NCBI RefSeq assembly: GCF_000002875.2 | Contig: NC_009407.2 | Location: 478,001-542,000, forward strand | Direction: 5' to 3' | DNA from: Leishmania infantum JPCM5 | Lineage: Eukaryota; Euglenozoa; Kinetoplastea; Trypanosomatida; Trypanosomatidae | DNA length: 64,000 bases | In this document: positions 62,109 through 64,000 of the stretch, in pieces | Position numbering within the stretch: position 1 is the first letter of the stretch | Layout: each line of letters opens with the position of its first letter | Translations under genes and position numbers: made by a program | Notes under the pieces: model-generated | Seen by the model: only the letters and a program-made list of their open reading frames with translations | Databases searched by the model: none | What the model was told of the DNA's origin: nothing

Positions 62109-63300
62109 GTTCCGTTGTGGTCCGCGCTCTATGTGGTACTCCTAAGTTAATCTTTTCGGATGCGTCTATGCTTTGCATGCATGCGTGTGCATGTGTCTAC
62201 GAACAGAAGGGGGTGGGGGGTCTATGTGTGTACGTATATCTGCGCCAACAGAGACGCTGCGCAACGGACAGAAGATGCCGCTCGAGAAATGGCCACAAAT
62301 CAAAGAGGGAGCTAGGAGAAAGGATATTCGCGCGCCACGAGTACCATGTGCCGCTCGGCTAGATAGAGTGGTGGGCAGCGCGAGAGTATTCCTTTGCTGC
62401 AGTGGGCGTGTGCACCTGTCCAGAGGGACACAGCAAGACAGACGTCTCTCCCTCTCGCGAATGCTCGGGGAAAATCGCGTCGGATGGAATGTGCCAAAGC
62501 GAGGCGAGCCACGCGTGGTGTTGGTCCCTTCTTTTATTCTTCTCACGATGCACCGCCGCAAGCTACGCTGAACAATGCAGTTCTTGTCGAAACCCTGTGC
62601 GCCGTCAGCTCTCCTTTACCGGGGTGGCAGCACCACACAAGAAAGCAACAAACAAATACAAAAAAAAGCAGGCAGCCACAGCGACGTCAAACCAAAAAAA
62701 AAACGCAAAAAGAGAACGGGGACAAAAACATACGTCGCGACACTAATGCAGGAGTTCGAAGACAGAAACGACAGGCAAGAAAATACACACACATCGATAG
62801 CAAAATGCTAGGAACGGTAGAGCAAGGGGGAAGGGAAATGAGGAGGGCCAGTCAACCTGGACACTATGCACGCAGCCACGTCAACGTGCACACACACACA
62901 CACAGAGACACAAGCACAAGCCTGCAACACGTCAGCATCTTCGCAACACGAAGAAGCGGATTTTCTTTTTGTGTTCTTTTCAGTCCCCATTTCCTCTCCT
63001 CCCCCATCTCTAACCTACAAGACAGCGGAAAGACGAATACATACCAAAGGGCGAGAACGCAAACGCAAGGATGGGGGGAGTAGTGGGGGATGCCAACTTT
63101 GAAGAGCGCTACGCTGCAGGCGCGCCAACAATACACGCCGGAGAAGCACAAAGCGCAGCCGAAGCAGTAAAAGGAGGAGTACAGCAGCAGCAAAGAGTCG
63201 CCGCAACCGCGCTCGCGCACGCACACGTCCTCAGCACTATGGAAAAGCCGGGCGCTGCTGTCTAATGCTCAACGTCGCATCACATCTGCGTAAGAGCACA
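62109..63300. other. Intergenic tract
   Basis: About 1.2 kb. A-rich between 62640 and 62720 and with a CA run at 62889-62904. No gene is seen. Confidence 0.6.
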
Positions 63301-63690
63301 CTCTGGCCTGACGGCGAGGGACACACCCATTTCGGTGCGTGGTGTCTCAGGGTCCAGTGCCCCCACTCTGTGTGGGGAAGCCACGCAGCCCCCACCTAAC
63401 CCCTGCCAATGCCGAACCACCTCTGGTGGTGGCAGGGGCAAGCACCTACGAGCTGGGGGGGGGGGGGTCAGAGCGCTTCATCGCCACGGATATCGGCGGT
63501 CGGGTCCTGGACGGCGGTGCGTCAGAGCGGGCTGCGACAGCGCACGCGTCCGTGCCACCCATGTGATGGACAGCGTGTCAGCGTGACTCGAGCTATCCCA
63601 CGCCGGGCCGTCGCACTGCCTGCTGGCGCGGAGAGCCTGAGCGCCGCCCCGAGGGTCGTGCCACGCGATGGGGGCCCGTGACAGGTCGAC
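63301..63690 (+). mobile_element. SIDER-type degenerate retroposon, copy 4 (antisense to genes)
   Basis: CTCTGGCCTGACGGCGAG onward matches the reverse complement of copies 2 and 3 clearly to about 63625 and with gaps to about 63690; the remaining part is missing or diverged. A run of 12 G lies at about 63457-63468, where the others have seven or eight. Unlike the other three it is opposite to the flanking genes. It ends about 70 bases before the stop codon of the DPF-motif gene, so it probably lies in that gene's 3' UTR. Confidence 0.6.
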
Positions 63691-63757
63691 TGGAGTGTAA
63701 CTCATGTTGGACGGCACAGAGTGGTCACGTGGAAGACAAAAAGAGCGCACACTCGCC

Positions 63758-64000
63758 TTACGCAAAAGGATCAAACCCCGCCTCGAAGTCATCTTCGGAG
63801 GGGGATCCGTGCGACTGGGGGCCCTCGGTGCCACCTGCTGGCTTCAGTTGTTGGTCTTCGGATCGGGGCAACGAGAAGTACGTACCCGAAGGAGTCTGTT
63901 GCACATAAGGCGGGAATATGCTATTGGGAGGCGTGGTAGGCCTCATCGCATGGTCGAGATTGGCAGTCTGGGGTGACACGTTGGGATCGGGGAACCGAGG
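63758..64000 (-). CDS. C-terminus of a protein with DPF-type endocytic motif, 5' end outside window
   Basis: The frame enters from the window edge and runs 80 codons to a TAA at 63758-63760. It is Pro/Ser/Thr/Gly-rich and disordered-looking (MRPTTPPNSIFPPYVQQTPS) and finishes EDDFEAGFDPFA. DPF preceded by acidic residues is the motif that binds AP2 alpha-appendage and related clathrin adaptors, and is typical of tails of epsin, AP180/CALM and similar ANTH/ENTH proteins. So a clathrin-associated adaptor is a reasonable guess. Only the tail is visible, so the domain class cannot be confirmed. Confidence 0.6.
   Translation of the reverse strand, partial: PRFPDPNVSPQTANLDHAMRPTTPPNSIFPPYVQQTPSGTYFSLPRSEDQQLKPAGGTEGPQSHGSPSEDDFEAGFDPFA

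Noticed and set aside
1..64000. A strand-switch region or convergent/divergent gene pair
   Set aside because: All genes I can support are on the minus strand; plus-strand frames are antisense or low complexity.
1..64000. tRNA, rRNA, snRNA or snoRNA genes
   Set aside because: I found no cloverleaf, box A/B or box C/D arrangement that I could support by eye; a dedicated scan would be needed to exclude them.

Overview
The window looks like nuclear DNA of a trypanosomatid, almost certainly Leishmania and most probably L. major. All supportable genes lie on the minus strand, so transcription runs from high to low coordinates as one polycistronic unit. No introns are needed to read the genes, UTR/intergenic tracts are long and rich in CA/GT and purine runs, and the centre holds the Leishmania-specific HASP/SHERP (cDNA16) locus. 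Published work places that locus on chromosome 23; I infer the chromosome and species from this alone.

Layout, left to right (reverse of transcription): 1-560 is the N-terminal part of a BAR-like coiled-coil protein, cut by the window edge. 3845-7165 is a degenerate DEAD-box-like protein with a low-complexity tail. A 5.7 kb gene-free stretch carries a SIDER-type degenerate retroposon. At 12905-13300 is a small acidic protein with an MGxxC acylation signature. 15574-24356 is the HASP/SHERP array: HASPA1, SHERP1, HASPB, SHERP2, HASPA2, built from two full tandem units plus a third partial one. Each of the first four genes has a copy of a 287 bp repeat at a near-constant distance upstream, and HASPB carries eleven 14-residue repeats.

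25449-42287 is ordinary single-copy content: a CFAP97-like protein, an unrecognised 692-residue protein, 5-formyltetrahydrofolate cyclo-ligase, a HIT/FHIT-family hydrolase, a HAD (Swiss-army-knife RNA-repair type) protein, a SAMTOR/BMT2-type SAM-binding protein and a leucine-rich-repeat protein.

44071-58940 is rearranged. It holds a degenerate GC-rich tract, a multiply frameshifted DUF229/sulfatase-like pseudogene, and three Stealth-family (sugar-phosphate transferase fold) genes. Two of these are nearly identical segmental duplicates bounded by a SIDER-like element; the outermost has lost its start codon and membrane anchor. All three share a near-identical 708 bp block inside otherwise diverged genes, which points to gene conversion.

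58941-64000 contains an EB1-family microtubule plus-end protein, an antisense SIDER-like copy, and the C-terminus of a protein ending in a DPF endocytic motif.

HASPs and SHERP are known stage-regulated proteins of infective stages. The rest are housekeeping, cytoskeletal or trafficking genes sharing only the transcription unit. All identifications come from reading translations by eye; no database search was run.
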